NCBI RefSeq assembly: GCF_002239585.1
Contig: NZ_NDFH01000003.1
Location: 372,001 to 436,000 of the forward strand
Direction: 5' to 3'
Source of the DNA: Psychromonas sp. CD1
Lineage (GTDB): Bacteria > Pseudomonadota > Gammaproteobacteria > Enterobacterales > Psychromonadaceae
Length of the DNA: 64,000 bases
Shown: piece after piece, positions 17,934 through 29,164 of the stretch
How positions within the stretch are numbered: the stretch's first letter is position 1
How the letters are laid out: the number at the start of each line of letters is the position of its first letter
Made by a program: the position numbers and the translations under genes
The notes under the pieces: generated by a model
Seen by the model: only the letters and a program-made list of their open reading frames with translations
What the model was told of the DNA's origin: nothing
The model's database searches: none

Positions 17934-17954
17934 ATGCTTCTTGGTTTGAAGCAT
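17934..17954 (+). promoter_or_regulatory. thrS translational operator mimicking the tRNA-Thr anticodon arm
   Basis: A 7-bp stem (ATGCTTC with GAAGCAT) closes a 7-nt loop TTGGTTT. In tRNA numbering the loop has U at 33 and GGU at 34-36, which is the anticodon of tRNA-Thr(GGU). The GGU lies 32-30 bases before the ATG. E. coli ThrRS represses its own mRNA by binding an anticodon-like hairpin in the thrS leader, so this is probably the same type of operator. A further palindrome, GTATCGCGATAC, lies upstream at 17885-17896. Confidence 0.75.
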
Positions 17955-17974
17955 CACTGTGAAGGATATAATAC

Positions 17975-19882
17975 ATGCCAATAATAACGCTTCCCGACGG
18001 TAATCAACGTCAATATGATAATTCAACGTCTATTTTAGAAATCGCTGCCGATATTGGACCTGGTCTTGCTAAAGCATGTATAGCAGGGCGGGTTAACGGA
18101 GCCTTAGTTGATGCTTGTGATCGCATAGATACCGACGCAAATATTTCAATTATCACTGCAAAAGATGATGCGGGTTTAGAAATCTTACGGCATTCTTGTG
18201 CACATTTGTTGGGGCATGCCATCAAGCAACTTTATCCAAATGCTAAAATGGCAATAGGACCGACTATCGATAATGGTTTTTATTATGATATTGATGTCAA
18301 CGTTGCGATTAATGATGAAGAATTAGCCAAAATTGAAAAACGCATGAATCTATTGGTTAAAACAAATTATAAAGTTGTTAAGAAAAACGTGTCGGTAGCT
18401 GATGCGATTGCGCTATTTAAAGAGCGTAATGAGCCTTACAAATTAGAAATTCTTGATGGGATTCATCCGGACGATCGTCCTGGGCTTTATTATCATGAAG
18501 AATATGTAGATATGTGTCGTGGTCCACATGTGCCGATGATGAAGTTTAGCCAGTATTTTAAACTCATGAAAGTGGCGGGAGCATATTGGCGCGGAAATTC
18601 TGACAATAAAATGTTACAGCGTATTTATGGTACTGCATGGGCAGATAAAAAACAGCTAAAAGCTTATTTAAAACGTTTAGAAGAGGCTGCAAAACGCGAC
18701 CACCGTAAAATAGGTAAACAGTTAGATCTTTACCATATGCAAGAAGAAGCTCCGGGTATGGTTTTTTGGCATGCTAATGGTTGGACCATCTTCCGTGAAT
18801 TAGAAAAATATATAAGAGAACAAACAGAGGCTTATGGTTATCAAGAAGTCAAAGCCCCACAGATTCTAGATCGCTCTTTATGGGAAAAATCAGGACACTG
18901 GGGAAAATATAAAGATAATATGTTTTGCACTTGTTCTGAAAATCGTGATTATGCGATCAAGCCAATGAATTGTCCTGGGCATGTGCAGATATTTAATCAT
19001 GGTTTAAAATCTTATCGTGATTTACCTCTGCGTATGTCTGAATTTGGCTCTTGCCATCGTAATGAACCCTCTGGGTCGTTACACGGTTTAATGCGTGTCC
19101 GTGCTTTTACACAAGATGATGCACATATTTTCTGTACAGAAGCACAAATATTCGATGAAGTATCGTCGTGTATTAAAATGGTGTTTGAATGTTATAAAAC
19201 ATTTGGTTTTGAAAATATTGCCGTGAAGTTGTCAACCCGCCCAGATCAACGTGTGGGTGATGATGCGACTTGGGACAAAGCAGAAGCTGCTTTAGCGAAT
19301 GCTTTGACTAAAAATGACGTTGATTTTTCATGGTTACCGGGTGAAGGCGCTTTTTATGGCCCAAAAATTGAATTTACATTGCATGATTGTTTGGGTAGAG
19401 CTTGGCAGTGTGGTACTATCCAATTAGATTTCTCCATGCCTGGTCGTTTAGGCGCTACATTTGTTGGCGAAGATAACGAACGACATACTCCTGTTATGAT
19501 ACATCGTGCGATTTTAGGTTCATTAGAACGCTGGATTGGTATTTTAACAGAAGAATATGCGGGCATTTTTCCGACGTGGTTATCACCTCAACAAGTTGTA
19601 GTGATGAATATTACGGATAAACAGTCCAAATATGTGGTTGAAGTTGTAAATAAATTGAAAAAATCGGGTGTTCGTGTCATTTCTGACTTGAGAAATGAGA
19701 AGATAGGCTTTAAAATCCGTGAACATACTTTAAAACGTGTTCCATATTTACTGGTTGTCGGTGATAAAGAAGTTGAAGCTAATGAACTCTCGATTAGAAC
19801 ACGTAAAGGTGATGATTTAGGTAAGTTTAAAGTGGAAGACTTTATTACTTACATTAAAGAAGAAATTGTCACTCGTCGATAA
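17975..19882 (+). CDS. thrS: Threonyl-tRNA synthetase
   Basis: Charges tRNA-Thr with threonine. The 635 residues show the N-terminal TGS domain (start [16 protein letters not shown]), the editing domain with [16 protein letters not shown] and [11 protein letters not shown], the class II catalytic core with zinc ligands in [15 protein letters not shown] and [15 protein letters not shown], and the C-terminal anticodon-binding domain. GAAGGA lies before the ATG, just after the operator hairpin, so bound enzyme would block ribosome entry. infC follows 22 bases after its stop. Confidence 0.98.
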   Translation: MPIITLPDGNQRQYDNSTSILEIAADIGPGLAKACIAGRVNGALVDACDRIDTDANISIITAKDDAGLEILRHSCAHLLGHAIKQLYPNAKMAIGPTIDNGFYYDIDVNVAINDEELAKIEKRMNLLVKTNYKVVKKNVSVADAIALFKERNEPYKLEILDGIHPDDRPGLYYHEEYVDMCRGPHVPMMKFSQYFKLMKVAGAYWRGNSDNKMLQRIYGTAWADKKQLKAYLKRLEEAAKRDHRKIGKQLDLYHMQEEAPGMVFWHANGWTIFRELEKYIREQTEAYGYQEVKAPQILDRSLWEKSGHWGKYKDNMFCTCSENRDYAIKPMNCPGHVQIFNHGLKSYRDLPLRMSEFGSCHRNEPSGSLHGLMRVRAFTQDDAHIFCTEAQIFDEVSSCIKMVFECYKTFGFENIAVKLSTRPDQRVGDDATWDKAEAALANALTKNDVDFSWLPGEGAFYGPKIEFTLHDCLGRAWQCGTIQLDFSMPGRLGATFVGEDNERHTPVMIHRAILGSLERWIGILTEEYAGIFPTWLSPQQVVVMNITDKQSKYVVEVVNKLKKSGVRVISDLRNEKIGFKIREHTLKRVPYLLVVGDKEVEANELSIRTRKGDDLGKFKVEDFITYIKEEIVTRR

Positions 19883-19904
19883 ATTTTTTTTGGAGGAAGT
19901 TGTT

Positions 19905-20447
19905 ATAAAAGGTGCAAGAAAATCCCCACAGCAGGGTAATAAACATCGTTTGAATGAAGAGATCACTGGTCACGAAGTTCGTTTATCAGACTCAGAAGGC
20001 AAACCATTAGGTGTTGTTTCGCTTGAAGAAGCTAAAAATTTAGCATTTGATCAAAATTTGGATCTCGTGGAGATCAGTCCAAATGCTGAGCCACCAGTTT
20101 GTCGGATCATGAATTATGGCAAGTTTCTCTATGAGAAAAGTAAATCCGCTAAAGAACAGCGGAAGAAACAGGTTCAAGTCCAGCTGAAGGAAATAAAATT
20201 CCGTCCTGGAACTGATGAAGGCGATTATCAGGTAAAACTACGCAACCTGACTCGCTTTTTAACTGAGGGAAACAAGGCTAAAGTAACGCTACGCTATCGT
20301 GGTCGTGAAATGGCGCATCAATCACTTGGATTAGTTTTACTAAACCGTATCAAAGCGGATTTAGCTGAAATATCTAATGTCGAATCTTTCCCTAAAATGG
20401 AAGGTCGTCAAATGGTGATGATACTTGGCCCTAAACGTGCTAGCTAA
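19905..20447 (+). CDS. infC: Translation initiation factor IF-3 with AUA start codon
   Basis: Prevents subunit re-association and proofreads the start codon on the 30S subunit. The open frame also reaches an upstream TTG, but alignment with the E. coli start (AUU AAA GGC GGA) places the start at ATA AAA GGT GCA (19905). GGAGG lies at 19892-19896, 8 bases upstream, and the protein is then 180 residues, exactly the family length. IF-3 genes normally start with AUU and are autoregulated because IF-3 rejects such codons; AUA should serve the same purpose. Core motifs [21 protein letters not shown] and [19 protein letters not shown] are intact. Confidence 0.93.
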   Translation: MKGARKSPQQGNKHRLNEEITGHEVRLSDSEGKPLGVVSLEEAKNLAFDQNLDLVEISPNAEPPVCRIMNYGKFLYEKSKSAKEQRKKQVQVQLKEIKFRPGTDEGDYQVKLRNLTRFLTEGNKAKVTLRYRGREMAHQSLGLVLLNRIKADLAEISNVESFPKMEGRQMVMILGPKRAS

Positions 20448-20478
20448 GGCTTAAAGTAGTGGTTCGCCACTCGCCTTA
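20445..20478 (+). promoter_or_regulatory. Hairpin at the infC stop, candidate L20 control element
   Basis: A nested stem formed by TAAGGC with GCCTTA, and inside it AGTGG-TTCG-CCACT with a stable tetraloop. It includes the infC stop codon and precedes the rpmI start by 38 bases. In E. coli, L20 represses rpmI-rplT by binding RNA structures in this same interval. Whether this hairpin is that site is inference. Confidence 0.5.
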
Positions 20479-20515
20479 CTGGTTAATATTAACTTAGAAC
20501 AATGCGGAGTTCGCA

Positions 20516-20713
20516 ATGCCTAAAATGAAAACAAATAAAGGGGCTGCAAAGCGCTTTAAAAAGACTGCTTCTGGTGGTTTTAAGCGTAAGCAATCACACT
20601 TACGTCATATCCTTACTAAGAAGTCTACTAAACGTAAACGCCACCTGCGTGCTCAAAGCATGGTCGCAAAAGTAGACGTTGCAAGTGTAATCAGAATGTT
20701 ACCATTCGCTTAA
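20516..20713 (+). CDS. rpmI: 50S ribosomal protein L35
   Basis: A 65-residue, very basic protein ([17 protein letters not shown], then [18 protein letters not shown]), full length for L35. GCGGAG lies upstream of the ATG. It stands between infC and rplT in the classical thrS-infC-rpmI-rplT order; its translation is expected to be controlled by L20. Confidence 0.98.
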   Translation: MPKMKTNKGAAKRFKKTASGGFKRKQSHLRHILTKKSTKRKRHLRAQSMVAKVDVASVIRMLPFA

Positions 20714-20731
20714 GTAAGTAAGGAATAAAAA

Positions 20732-21088
20732 ATGCCAAGAGTAAAACGTGGTGTACAAGCGCGTGCACGTCATAAGAAAGTCTTAAAACAAGCTAAAGGT
20801 TATTACGGTGCTCGTTCACGTGTTTATCGCGTAGCAGTACAAGCAGTAACTAAAGCAGGTCAATACGCTTACCGTGACCGTCGTCAACGTAAACGTGTTT
20901 TCCGTCAACTATGGATCGCACGTATTAATGCGGCGTCTCGTATTAGTGGTTTATCTTATAGTCGTTTCATCAATGGTCTTAAAAAGGCTTCTGTTGAAAT
21001 AGATCGTAAGATCCTTGCTGATATCGCTGTATTTGATAAAGGAACTTTCGCACATTTAGTGGAAGTTGCTAAAAAAGCACTTGTTTAA
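20732..21088 (+). CDS. rplT: 50S ribosomal protein L20
   Basis: 118 residues, full length, with the long basic N-terminal helix ([25 protein letters not shown] begins it) and the globular RNA-binding domain containing [10 protein letters not shown] and [12 protein letters not shown]. It assembles early on 23S rRNA and, in relatives, represses rpmI and its own translation. The operon ends with a strong hairpin 18 bases downstream. Confidence 0.98.
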   Translation: MPRVKRGVQARARHKKVLKQAKGYYGARSRVYRVAVQAVTKAGQYAYRDRRQRKRVFRQLWIARINAASRISGLSYSRFINGLKKASVEIDRKILADIAVFDKGTFAHLVEVAKKALV

Positions 21089-21106
21089 GTTTTAATAACT
21101 AAACAA

Positions 21107-21141
21107 ACTAATAAAAGAGACTTTATGTCTCTTTTATTAGT
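21107..21141 (+). terminator. rplT terminator
   Basis: A perfect 14-bp inverted repeat (ACTAATAAAAGAGA and its complement) with a 7-nt loop; the 3' arm carries the T-tract. Confidence 0.88.
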
Positions 21142-22663
<1,522 letters not shown>

Positions 22664-22674
22664 GTGTCATATGG

Positions 22675-22692
22675 CGAAGTTGAAAAACTTCG
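22675..22692 (+). other. Small hairpin between yajC and secD
   Basis: A 7-bp stem (CGAAGTT with AACTTCG) closed by a GAAA loop, followed by a T-rich stretch. It could partly attenuate transcription into secD. Confidence 0.45.
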
Positions 22693-22731
22693 TCTTTATT
22701 TTCCTTTGAGCCATTATTAAAGGACGTTATT

Positions 22732-24594
22732 GTGTTAAATAAATTCCCTCTGTGGAAATATATACTTCTCTGTTTTGTTGTCGTAGTCAGTTTTCTCTAT
22801 GCGGCTCCTAATCTTTATGGTGAAGATCCTGCTGTTCAAATTTCTGCGACACGTGGTGCAAAAATTGATCAACAGACATTTGAAAAAATCAATGCATTAT
22901 TAAAAGATAATAATATTGCAGTTAAAAATAGTAAACTTGACAATGGACAAATATTAGTCCGCCTTTCCTCTGGTCAAGATCAATTAATAGCACGCGATGT
23001 GATAAAAAAAGAACTTAAAGATGGTTTTATTACCGCTTTAAATTTAGCACCTGCGACGCCTGCATGGTTATCTGCAATTGGAGCTTCGCCTATTAAATTA
23101 GGTCTCGATTTGCGGGGTGGGGTACACTTCTTAATGGAAGTGGATATGGATGAGGCGATTAAGAAATCACAAGTGCAAATGGTACAAGATTTACGTGCTG
23201 ATCTTCGTGAACAAAAAATTCGTTTCCGCGGTATTCGCGAATCAAAGAAAACAAATGGTGTTATTTTACGTTTCGTTAGTGAAGAGATGCTGGATAAAGC
23301 GGAGGAATATTTAAAGCCTCTTAATCCTGGTTATTTATTTTCAAATGAGCAGAAAAACAATGAATTTGTTTTAAAAATTAATATAACAGAAAAAAAACTA
23401 CACTCAATTAAAGAGAACGCATTACAACAAAATTTAGGTATTTTACGTAATCGAGTTAATGAGTTGGGTGTTGCAGAGCCATTAGTACAACGCCAAGGTA
23501 GTGATCGTATTGTGGTTGAACTACCGGGTATTCAAGACACTGCGCGTGCGAAAGAGATATTAGGTGCAACCGCAACGCTTGAATTTCATGCTGTGGATAC
23601 AAAAACGGATATTAATGATGCACTTTCAGGACGGTTACCGGCTTCGTCGATAATACAAAAAACACGAGAAGGGCGACCTGTTGTTATCCAAAAAAGGATA
23701 ATATTAATGGGTAATCATATTGTTGATGCCCGCTCAAGTACGGATGAATACGGACGCGCTCAAGTGAGTATCTCTTTGGACTCTCAAGGTGGCAGTAAAA
23801 TGTCTCGTTTTACCAAAAGAAATATTGGTAAACCGATGGCGACATTATTCATTGAATATTTACCGAGTGGTAAGAAAAAAGCGAATGGCAAAGCGATTAT
23901 TGAGAAGCGTTATGAAATTGCGAATGTGGCGACAATTCAAGCGCAATTAGGCCGTAGTTTCCGGATCACTGGACTTGATAATCCTGCTGAAGCACATAAT
24001 TTAGCTTTATTACTTCGTGCAGGAGCGTTGATAGCGCCGATTCAAATCGTAGAAGAACGTACAATTGGGCCAAGTTTGGGTGCACAAAATATTAAAGATG
24101 GTCTAAAAGCAATGGCTTATGGTTTATTTGCCGTGTGTTTGTTTATGGCTATTTATTATCGTAAGTTTGGTTTGATAGCAAACTGTGTATTACTCTTTAA
24201 TATTATTATGCTTGTGGCTGTAATGTCTATGATTCCGGGGGCGACATTAACACTGCCGGGTATTGCCGGGATTGTGTTAACGGTAGGAATGGCCGTCGAT
24301 GCAAATGTATTGATCTTTGAGCGTATTCGAGATGAATTACGAGCAGGCAAATCTGTTCAGCGAGCGATAAATGAAGGTTATGCTAACGCATTTTCAACTA
24401 TTGCAGATGCAAATGTTACAACATTTATTACCGCTGTTATTCTCTTTGCTGTGGGTACAGGGTCAATTAAAGGTTTTGCTGTGACACTTATGCTTGGGAT
24501 TGCGACATCGATGTTTACTTCTATTGTCGGTACTCGTGCGATTGTTAATGCCCTTTGGGGTGGTCGTAATGATATTAAAAAGCTATCAATATAA
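22732..24594 (+). CDS. secD: Protein translocase subunit SecD
   Basis: With SecF uses the proton gradient to pull proteins out of the Sec channel into the periplasm. The 620 residues show the N-terminal helix ([20 protein letters not shown]), the motif [15 protein letters not shown], the large periplasmic P1 domain, and the C-terminal RND-type membrane part with [18 protein letters not shown]. The start is GTG with AAAGGA nearby. secF follows after 15 bases. Confidence 0.97.
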   Translation: MLNKFPLWKYILLCFVVVVSFLYAAPNLYGEDPAVQISATRGAKIDQQTFEKINALLKDNNIAVKNSKLDNGQILVRLSSGQDQLIARDVIKKELKDGFITALNLAPATPAWLSAIGASPIKLGLDLRGGVHFLMEVDMDEAIKKSQVQMVQDLRADLREQKIRFRGIRESKKTNGVILRFVSEEMLDKAEEYLKPLNPGYLFSNEQKNNEFVLKINITEKKLHSIKENALQQNLGILRNRVNELGVAEPLVQRQGSDRIVVELPGIQDTARAKEILGATATLEFHAVDTKTDINDALSGRLPASSIIQKTREGRPVVIQKRIILMGNHIVDARSSTDEYGRAQVSISLDSQGGSKMSRFTKRNIGKPMATLFIEYLPSGKKKANGKAIIEKRYEIANVATIQAQLGRSFRITGLDNPAEAHNLALLLRAGALIAPIQIVEERTIGPSLGAQNIKDGLKAMAYGLFAVCLFMAIYYRKFGLIANCVLLFNIIMLVAVMSMIPGATLTLPGIAGIVLTVGMAVDANVLIFERIRDELRAGKSVQRAINEGYANAFSTIADANVTTFITAVILFAVGTGSIKGFAVTLMLGIATSMFTSIVGTRAIVNALWGGRNDIKKLSI

Positions 24595-24609
24595 GCTTAA
24601 GGATTAATT

Positions 24610-25557
24610 ATGTTACAGATATTTCAGCCTAAAAATACGCTTCCATTTATGCAGTATTCTAAGGTCACCACTTTGCTCTCAATCGTACTGATGATCGTAT
24701 CGACGGTAGCTTTATGCTTTAATGGGCTAAACTTAGGGCTTGATTTTACCGGTGGAACGCTTATTGAAGTAGGCTTTGAACAATCCGTTGATTTACCCGA
24801 AGTGCGCACCGTATTAATCGATGCTGATTTTCCCGGTGCCATTGTCCAATATTTTGGTACGAGTCATGATGTTTTAATACGATTAGCGGTTGATGAAAGT
24901 GTAAAAGGCTCAGTGATTGGATCAAAAATATTGAGCGCATTACAAAGTGGGGATTTTGGTCAAGTTGATATGCATCGCATTGAATTTGTGGGTCCTAGTG
25001 TGGGGGCTGAGCTTGCTGTGAATGGGGCTCTTGCAATGATTATTGCATTACTTTGTATTTTAGCTTACGTTAGTTTACGTTTTGAATGGCGGCTAGCAAC
25101 GGGAGCGGTATTATCCTTAGTACATGATATTATTATTACCTTGGGTATCTATTCCGTTTTTCAGTTGGAATTTGATTTAACGGTATTAGCTGCGTTATTG
25201 GCAATTATCGGCTACTCTCTGAATGATACTATTGTTGTTTTTGATAGGATCCGTGAAAACTTCCGTCGTTTAGTAACGACTGCGCCAAGAGATGTAGTGG
25301 ATATTTCTATCACACAGACTCTAAGTCGTACATTGATATCATCGGCAACAACGCTACTGACACTCACATCATTGTTCTTTTTGGGTGGTGAGTTGATACA
25401 TGGATTTGCAACTACGTTACTTATTGGTATTGTAGTGGGTACTTATTCTTCCATCTATGTTGCCAGTGCATTAGCCATAAAATTTGGGATATCTCGTGCT
25501 GACATGCTCCCAGTTGTGGTAGAAAAAGAAGGAGCAAATCAAAGACCGTTAATGTAA
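24610..25557 (+). CDS. secF: Protein translocase subunit SecF
   Basis: Partner of SecD. The 315 residues have an N-terminal helix, the motif NLGLDFTGGTLIEVGF, a short periplasmic domain, and five further helices including GYSLNDTIVVFDRIRENFR. It is normal in length and closes the yajC-secD-secF operon; a G/C-rich hairpin with T-tract follows. Confidence 0.97.
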   Translation: MLQIFQPKNTLPFMQYSKVTTLLSIVLMIVSTVALCFNGLNLGLDFTGGTLIEVGFEQSVDLPEVRTVLIDADFPGAIVQYFGTSHDVLIRLAVDESVKGSVIGSKILSALQSGDFGQVDMHRIEFVGPSVGAELAVNGALAMIIALLCILAYVSLRFEWRLATGAVLSLVHDIIITLGIYSVFQLEFDLTVLAALLAIIGYSLNDTIVVFDRIRENFRRLVTTAPRDVVDISITQTLSRTLISSATTLLTLTSLFFLGGELIHGFATTLLIGIVVGTYSSIYVASALAIKFGISRADMLPVVVEKEGANQRPLM

Positions 25558-25613
25558 AAATTTGGAATATAAGGTTAAGTACGAAACAGATAGTAATTAG
25601 CCTTATAAAAAAT

Positions 25614-25647
25614 AAAAACGCGATGCTGAAAAGTAGCGCGTTTTTTT
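25614..25647 (+). terminator. secF terminator
   Basis: A stem of nine perfect pairs (AAAAACGCG with CGCGTTTTT), extended by an imperfect inner part, ending in seven T. Confidence 0.85.
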
Positions 25648-25931
25648 ATAAGATATTTTGTAGTGGCGTTGTCAGCTTGAGACATTTAGAGATAGACATA
25701 ATTTAAAGCATTCTTACGTATGCTTAAGGGTGATTTTAGGATTAATATGCTTAGTTTATTTAAGCCTTAAAAGTGTTGTTAACGGGAATATTAGGTTAAA
25801 AGTGCTCTTTAATAATGTATAAATCTGGTACTGTGATTAAAGGTGGAGCTATTTATAGCTTCGACTTTACTTTGTACTGGTTATAGTACACTCTGATGTT
25901 TCTCAAGTTGCTTATATTCTTAGGTTTATTT
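25648..25931. other. secF-nlpI intergenic region
   Basis: Together with the bases before the terminator this makes 374 bp without a gene. Only a small inverted repeat, TGTACT-N6-AGTACA (25873-25890), stands out about 40 bp before the nlpI ATG. The nlpI promoter is presumably here but is not obvious. Confidence 0.4.
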
Positions 25932-26849
25932 ATGAAAAAAACATTTTTTACATTAAGTTATCTTTTCTTTTGTCTTTTATTAAGTGCTTGTCAAACTTTG
26001 TCTTTTGAAAAAAAAGACTCTCGAGATATATATTCCGCATTTGCTTTTCCGATGGCGACTGCAGTGCAGGTTAGTTACCAAGATGAAGTAACACTATTAC
26101 GTATTAATCAATTACTCACAGAGAAAAAAACATTTTCCAATGCTAAACGCGCAGTCTTATTTTATGAGCGTGGTTTGCTCTATGATAAAATGGGTTTAAG
26201 TGCACATAGTCGTTATGATTTTACACAAGCTATTAATAGTGATCCTACCTTTGCACCGGCTTATAATTCACTGGGCTTATATTTGTTACTTGCCCAGTCT
26301 TATGATGAAGCCTTTGAAGCATTTGATAGTGCGCTTGAACTGTCTAATCAAACCCTTTCGTATAGTTATTTACACCGCGCGATCGCCTTATATGAAGTAC
26401 ATCGTTATCACTTAGCAAGTCAAGATATTGAGACTTTCTATAAGTTAGATAAAACTGATCCTTATCGTATTTTGTGGCGTTATATTATTAACAGTGCACT
26501 GGATAAAGAAAAAGCATTACAAGCATTAAAATCTGCGTCATTAGAGCATAGCGATGATCGCTATATTTGGAATATACTGGATGTTATAGCACAAAGAAAA
26601 ACAGAAGAAGAGTTATTAGTTAATGTTTTTCAAGGAGTAAAGAGTAATAATGAATTAGCGGAGCGTTTATGTGAAATTTATTTTTATCTTGCACATTGGT
26701 ATAAAAGCAATGCACAAATTGATAAGGCTATTTATTATTTTAAATTGAGCACTGCCACGAATATTCATGAATTCATTGAATATAAATATGCATTAATAGA
26801 ATTATCTGCGATTCAAACTCAAGTTAAAATATTACGTCAGCAAAAATAA
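25932..26849 (+). CDS. nlpI: TPR lipoprotein NlpI
   Basis: An outer-membrane-anchored adaptor that in E. coli helps Prc degrade peptidoglycan hydrolases such as MepS. The ATG at 25932 gives 305 residues starting MKKTFFTLSYLFFCLLLSAC, with lipobox LLSAC; the upstream ATG adds twelve hydrophobic residues and is less likely. TPR-like helices are visible at about residues 75-175 (AVLFYERGLLYDKMGL, PTFAPAYNSLGLYLLL). Length and order fit NlpI, although sequence similarity is moderate. It is a single gene. Confidence 0.88.
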   Translation: MKKTFFTLSYLFFCLLLSACQTLSFEKKDSRDIYSAFAFPMATAVQVSYQDEVTLLRINQLLTEKKTFSNAKRAVLFYERGLLYDKMGLSAHSRYDFTQAINSDPTFAPAYNSLGLYLLLAQSYDEAFEAFDSALELSNQTLSYSYLHRAIALYEVHRYHLASQDIETFYKLDKTDPYRILWRYIINSALDKEKALQALKSASLEHSDDRYIWNILDVIAQRKTEEELLVNVFQGVKSNNELAERLCEIYFYLAHWYKSNAQIDKAIYYFKLSTATNIHEFIEYKYALIELSAIQTQVKILRQQK

Positions 26850-26938
26850 AAATCATGATGAGAGTATGTTTAAGTATTTAATTTTAAATGAGAAAAAAGA
26901 AGTTTTTTGAATCTGTGTTATATTTGTAGGTCATAAGT

Positions 26939-26966
26939 AAAGAGCGTATCTGGCAAGCTCTTTTAT
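26939..26966 (+). other. Hairpin just before pseB
   Basis: A 7-bp stem (AAAGAGC with GCTCTTT), an 11-nt loop and four T follow nlpI and end about 20 bases before the pseB ATG. It may be the nlpI terminator or an attenuator for the pse operon. Confidence 0.5.
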
Positions 26967-26984
26967 CTCGATTAAGGTCATAAG

Positions 26985-28001
26985 ATGTTAAATAATAAAA
27001 CAGTTTTGATCACGGGTGGAACGGGATCTTTTGGTCAACGTTTTATCGCTACCATTTTAAAGCGATATACTAACGTAAAAAAAATAATTATTTATTCGCG
27101 AGATGAATTAAAACAATCCATTATTCAGCAATATTATCCACGTAATCAATACCCTCAATTACGTTTTTTTATCGGAGATGTACGCGACCGTGAGCGTTTA
27201 GTACAAGCTTGTGAAGGGGTTGACGTGATTATTCATGCAGCTGCCATGAAGCAAGTCGACACCGCAGAATATAACCCGAGTGAGTGTATTCGGACAAATG
27301 TTGATGGCGCCGAGAATGTTATTTATGCTGCATTACAGTGCCGAGTTAAAGATGTGATTGCACTTTCAACGGATAAAGCATGTGCACCGATTAGTTTATA
27401 TGGCGCAACGAAATTAACCTCCGATAAATTATTTGCGGCCGCTAATAATATTCGTGGGACAAAAGATATTCGTTTTAGTATTGTGCGTTATGGCAATGTA
27501 ATGGGCTCTAGAGGGTCGGTCATTCCCTTTTTTATTCAGCAACGCAGTACTGGAACTCTACCCATTACGCATAAAGAAATGACCCGTTTTAATATCTCCT
27601 TACAAGCGGGTGTTGATCTCGTAATGTTTGCCATCAAGCATCATTTAGGAGGTGAAATATTTGTTCCTAAAATACCTTCTTACAAAATCATGGATATGGC
27701 AACCGCTATCGCACCTGATTGTGTATTGAAAATGGTCGGTATTCGCCCTGGGGAAAAGTTGCATGAAGAAATGATCACCGCATCAGATGCGCTGCATACT
27801 ATTGATATTGGTGATTATTACGCCATTTTACCTTCTGTTTCTTATATGTATACGATGGATGACTATATACATCATCATCACGGGACGCCGGTACCTTTTG
27901 GTTTTTCGTATAATTCGGGAGACAATAGTCAATATGAAACGATAGCATCATTACGAGATTTAATTGTGCAGCATGTTGATGCTGATTTTAAAGTCATATG
28001 A
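26985..28001 (+). CDS. pseB: UDP-GlcNAc 4,6-dehydratase (inverting), PseB
   Basis: First step of CMP-pseudaminic acid synthesis: converts UDP-GlcNAc to UDP-4-keto-6-deoxy-L-AltNAc. The 338 residues are a short-chain dehydrogenase with the NADP loop GGTGSFGQRF, GDVRDRERL, AAMKQVDTAEYNP, and the catalytic STDKA...LYGATKLTSDKL. It opens a tightly packed pseB-C-F-G set: its stop overlaps the pseC start. Pseudaminate usually decorates flagellin or surface polysaccharide; no acceptor gene is in this window. Confidence 0.95.
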   Translation: MLNNKTVLITGGTGSFGQRFIATILKRYTNVKKIIIYSRDELKQSIIQQYYPRNQYPQLRFFIGDVRDRERLVQACEGVDVIIHAAAMKQVDTAEYNPSECIRTNVDGAENVIYAALQCRVKDVIALSTDKACAPISLYGATKLTSDKLFAAANNIRGTKDIRFSIVRYGNVMGSRGSVIPFFIQQRSTGTLPITHKEMTRFNISLQAGVDLVMFAIKHHLGGEIFVPKIPSYKIMDMATAIAPDCVLKMVGIRPGEKLHEEMITASDALHTIDIGDYYAILPSVSYMYTMDDYIHHHHGTPVPFGFSYNSGDNSQYETIASLRDLIVQHVDADFKVI

Positions 28002-29164
28002 TGATCCCATACGGAAAGCAAGACATCAATGCAGAGGATATTGAGGCAGTTCTTAATGTTTTGCAATCAGAGTTTTTAACTCAAGGTCCACAGATACCTC
28101 ATTTTGAAAATAGTATAAAAAAGGCGGTAAAGGCGCAATATGCGATTGCTGTTAATTCGGCTACGTCTGCATTACATATTGCTTGTTTAGCTTTGGGCGT
28201 CGGTAAGGGCGATGTGGTTTGGACAACGCCGATAAGCTTCGTTGCATCGGCAAATTGTGCATTATATTGTGGTGCGAGCATTGATTTTGTAGATATAGAT
28301 GCAGACACTTACAATTTAAGTGTCTTTCATTTACAAAAAAAATTGCAACATGCCCGTTTAAATCATTTATCCCTGCCTAAAGTCGTCATTCCTGTACATC
28401 TTTGTGGTCAATCTTGTGCCATGCAAGAAATTTATCAATTAAGTCAAGAATACGATTTTTCTATTATTGAAGATGCCTCGCACTCAATAGGTGGACGTTA
28501 TCTTGATAGAAGTATTGGCGGTTGCCAGTACAGTGATATTAGCATTTTTAGTTTTCATCCAGTAAAAATAGTCACCACTGCAGAGGGAGGCGTTGCGACG
28601 ACAAACAATGCATCATTAGCTCAAAAAATGACGTTATTACGCAGTCATGGTATTACGCGAGATCCGCTGTTAATGAGTACGACAAAAGAGGGTGATTGTT
28701 ATTATGAACAGGTATGCTTAGGCTTTAACTATCGCATGACGGAAATGCAGGCTGCGTTAGGAGTGAGTCAAATGCGTCGATTAGCGAGCTTTGTTACATT
28801 ACGTAACAAACTAGCTAAACGTTATGATCATGCGCTACAAGATTTACCCGTGCAACTTCCACAACAAATGCAAGGAACGTATTCAAGTCGGCATCTATAT
28901 ATTATTCGCTTGCAATTGGATAAAATTCAGATAACACAAAAAGAAGTATTTTCATTGCTTCGAGAAAAAGGTATCGGTGTTAATTTACATTATATTCCCA
29001 TTCACTTACAACCTTATTACCAACGTTTAGGTTTTCTATCAGGGCAATTTCCACACGCTGAGTCGTATTATAAAAATGCGCTGAGTTTACCTTTATATCA
29101 TGGTATGACAAAAGCGCAGCAAGATGTAGTGATAGTGACGTTAAAAGAGGTGCTGTTATCATGA
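28001..29164 (+). CDS. pseC: UDP-4-amino-4,6-dideoxy-AltNAc transaminase, PseC
   Basis: PLP-dependent aminotransferase for the second step. The 387 residues begin MIPYGKQDINAEDIEAV, typical of the family; an ATG three bases earlier (27998) is also possible. Visible are NSATSALHIA (phosphate site), EDASHSIGG (Asp to PLP nitrogen) and SFHPVKIVTTAEGG with the PLP Lys. Stop and start codons overlap with both neighbours, showing translational coupling. Confidence 0.95.
   Translation: MIPYGKQDINAEDIEAVLNVLQSEFLTQGPQIPHFENSIKKAVKAQYAIAVNSATSALHIACLALGVGKGDVVWTTPISFVASANCALYCGASIDFVDIDADTYNLSVFHLQKKLQHARLNHLSLPKVVIPVHLCGQSCAMQEIYQLSQEYDFSIIEDASHSIGGRYLDRSIGGCQYSDISIFSFHPVKIVTTAEGGVATTNNASLAQKMTLLRSHGITRDPLLMSTTKEGDCYYEQVCLGFNYRMTEMQAALGVSQMRRLASFVTLRNKLAKRYDHALQDLPVQLPQQMQGTYSSRHLYIIRLQLDKIQITQKEVFSLLREKGIGVNLHYIPIHLQPYYQRLGFLSGQFPHAESYYKNALSLPLYHGMTKAQQDVVIVTLKEVLLS

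Noticed and set aside
19866-19904. TTG start for infC giving 193 residues
   Set aside because: It lies within the thrS 3' end and adds 13 residues not found in IF-3; GGAGG then falls inside the coding region.
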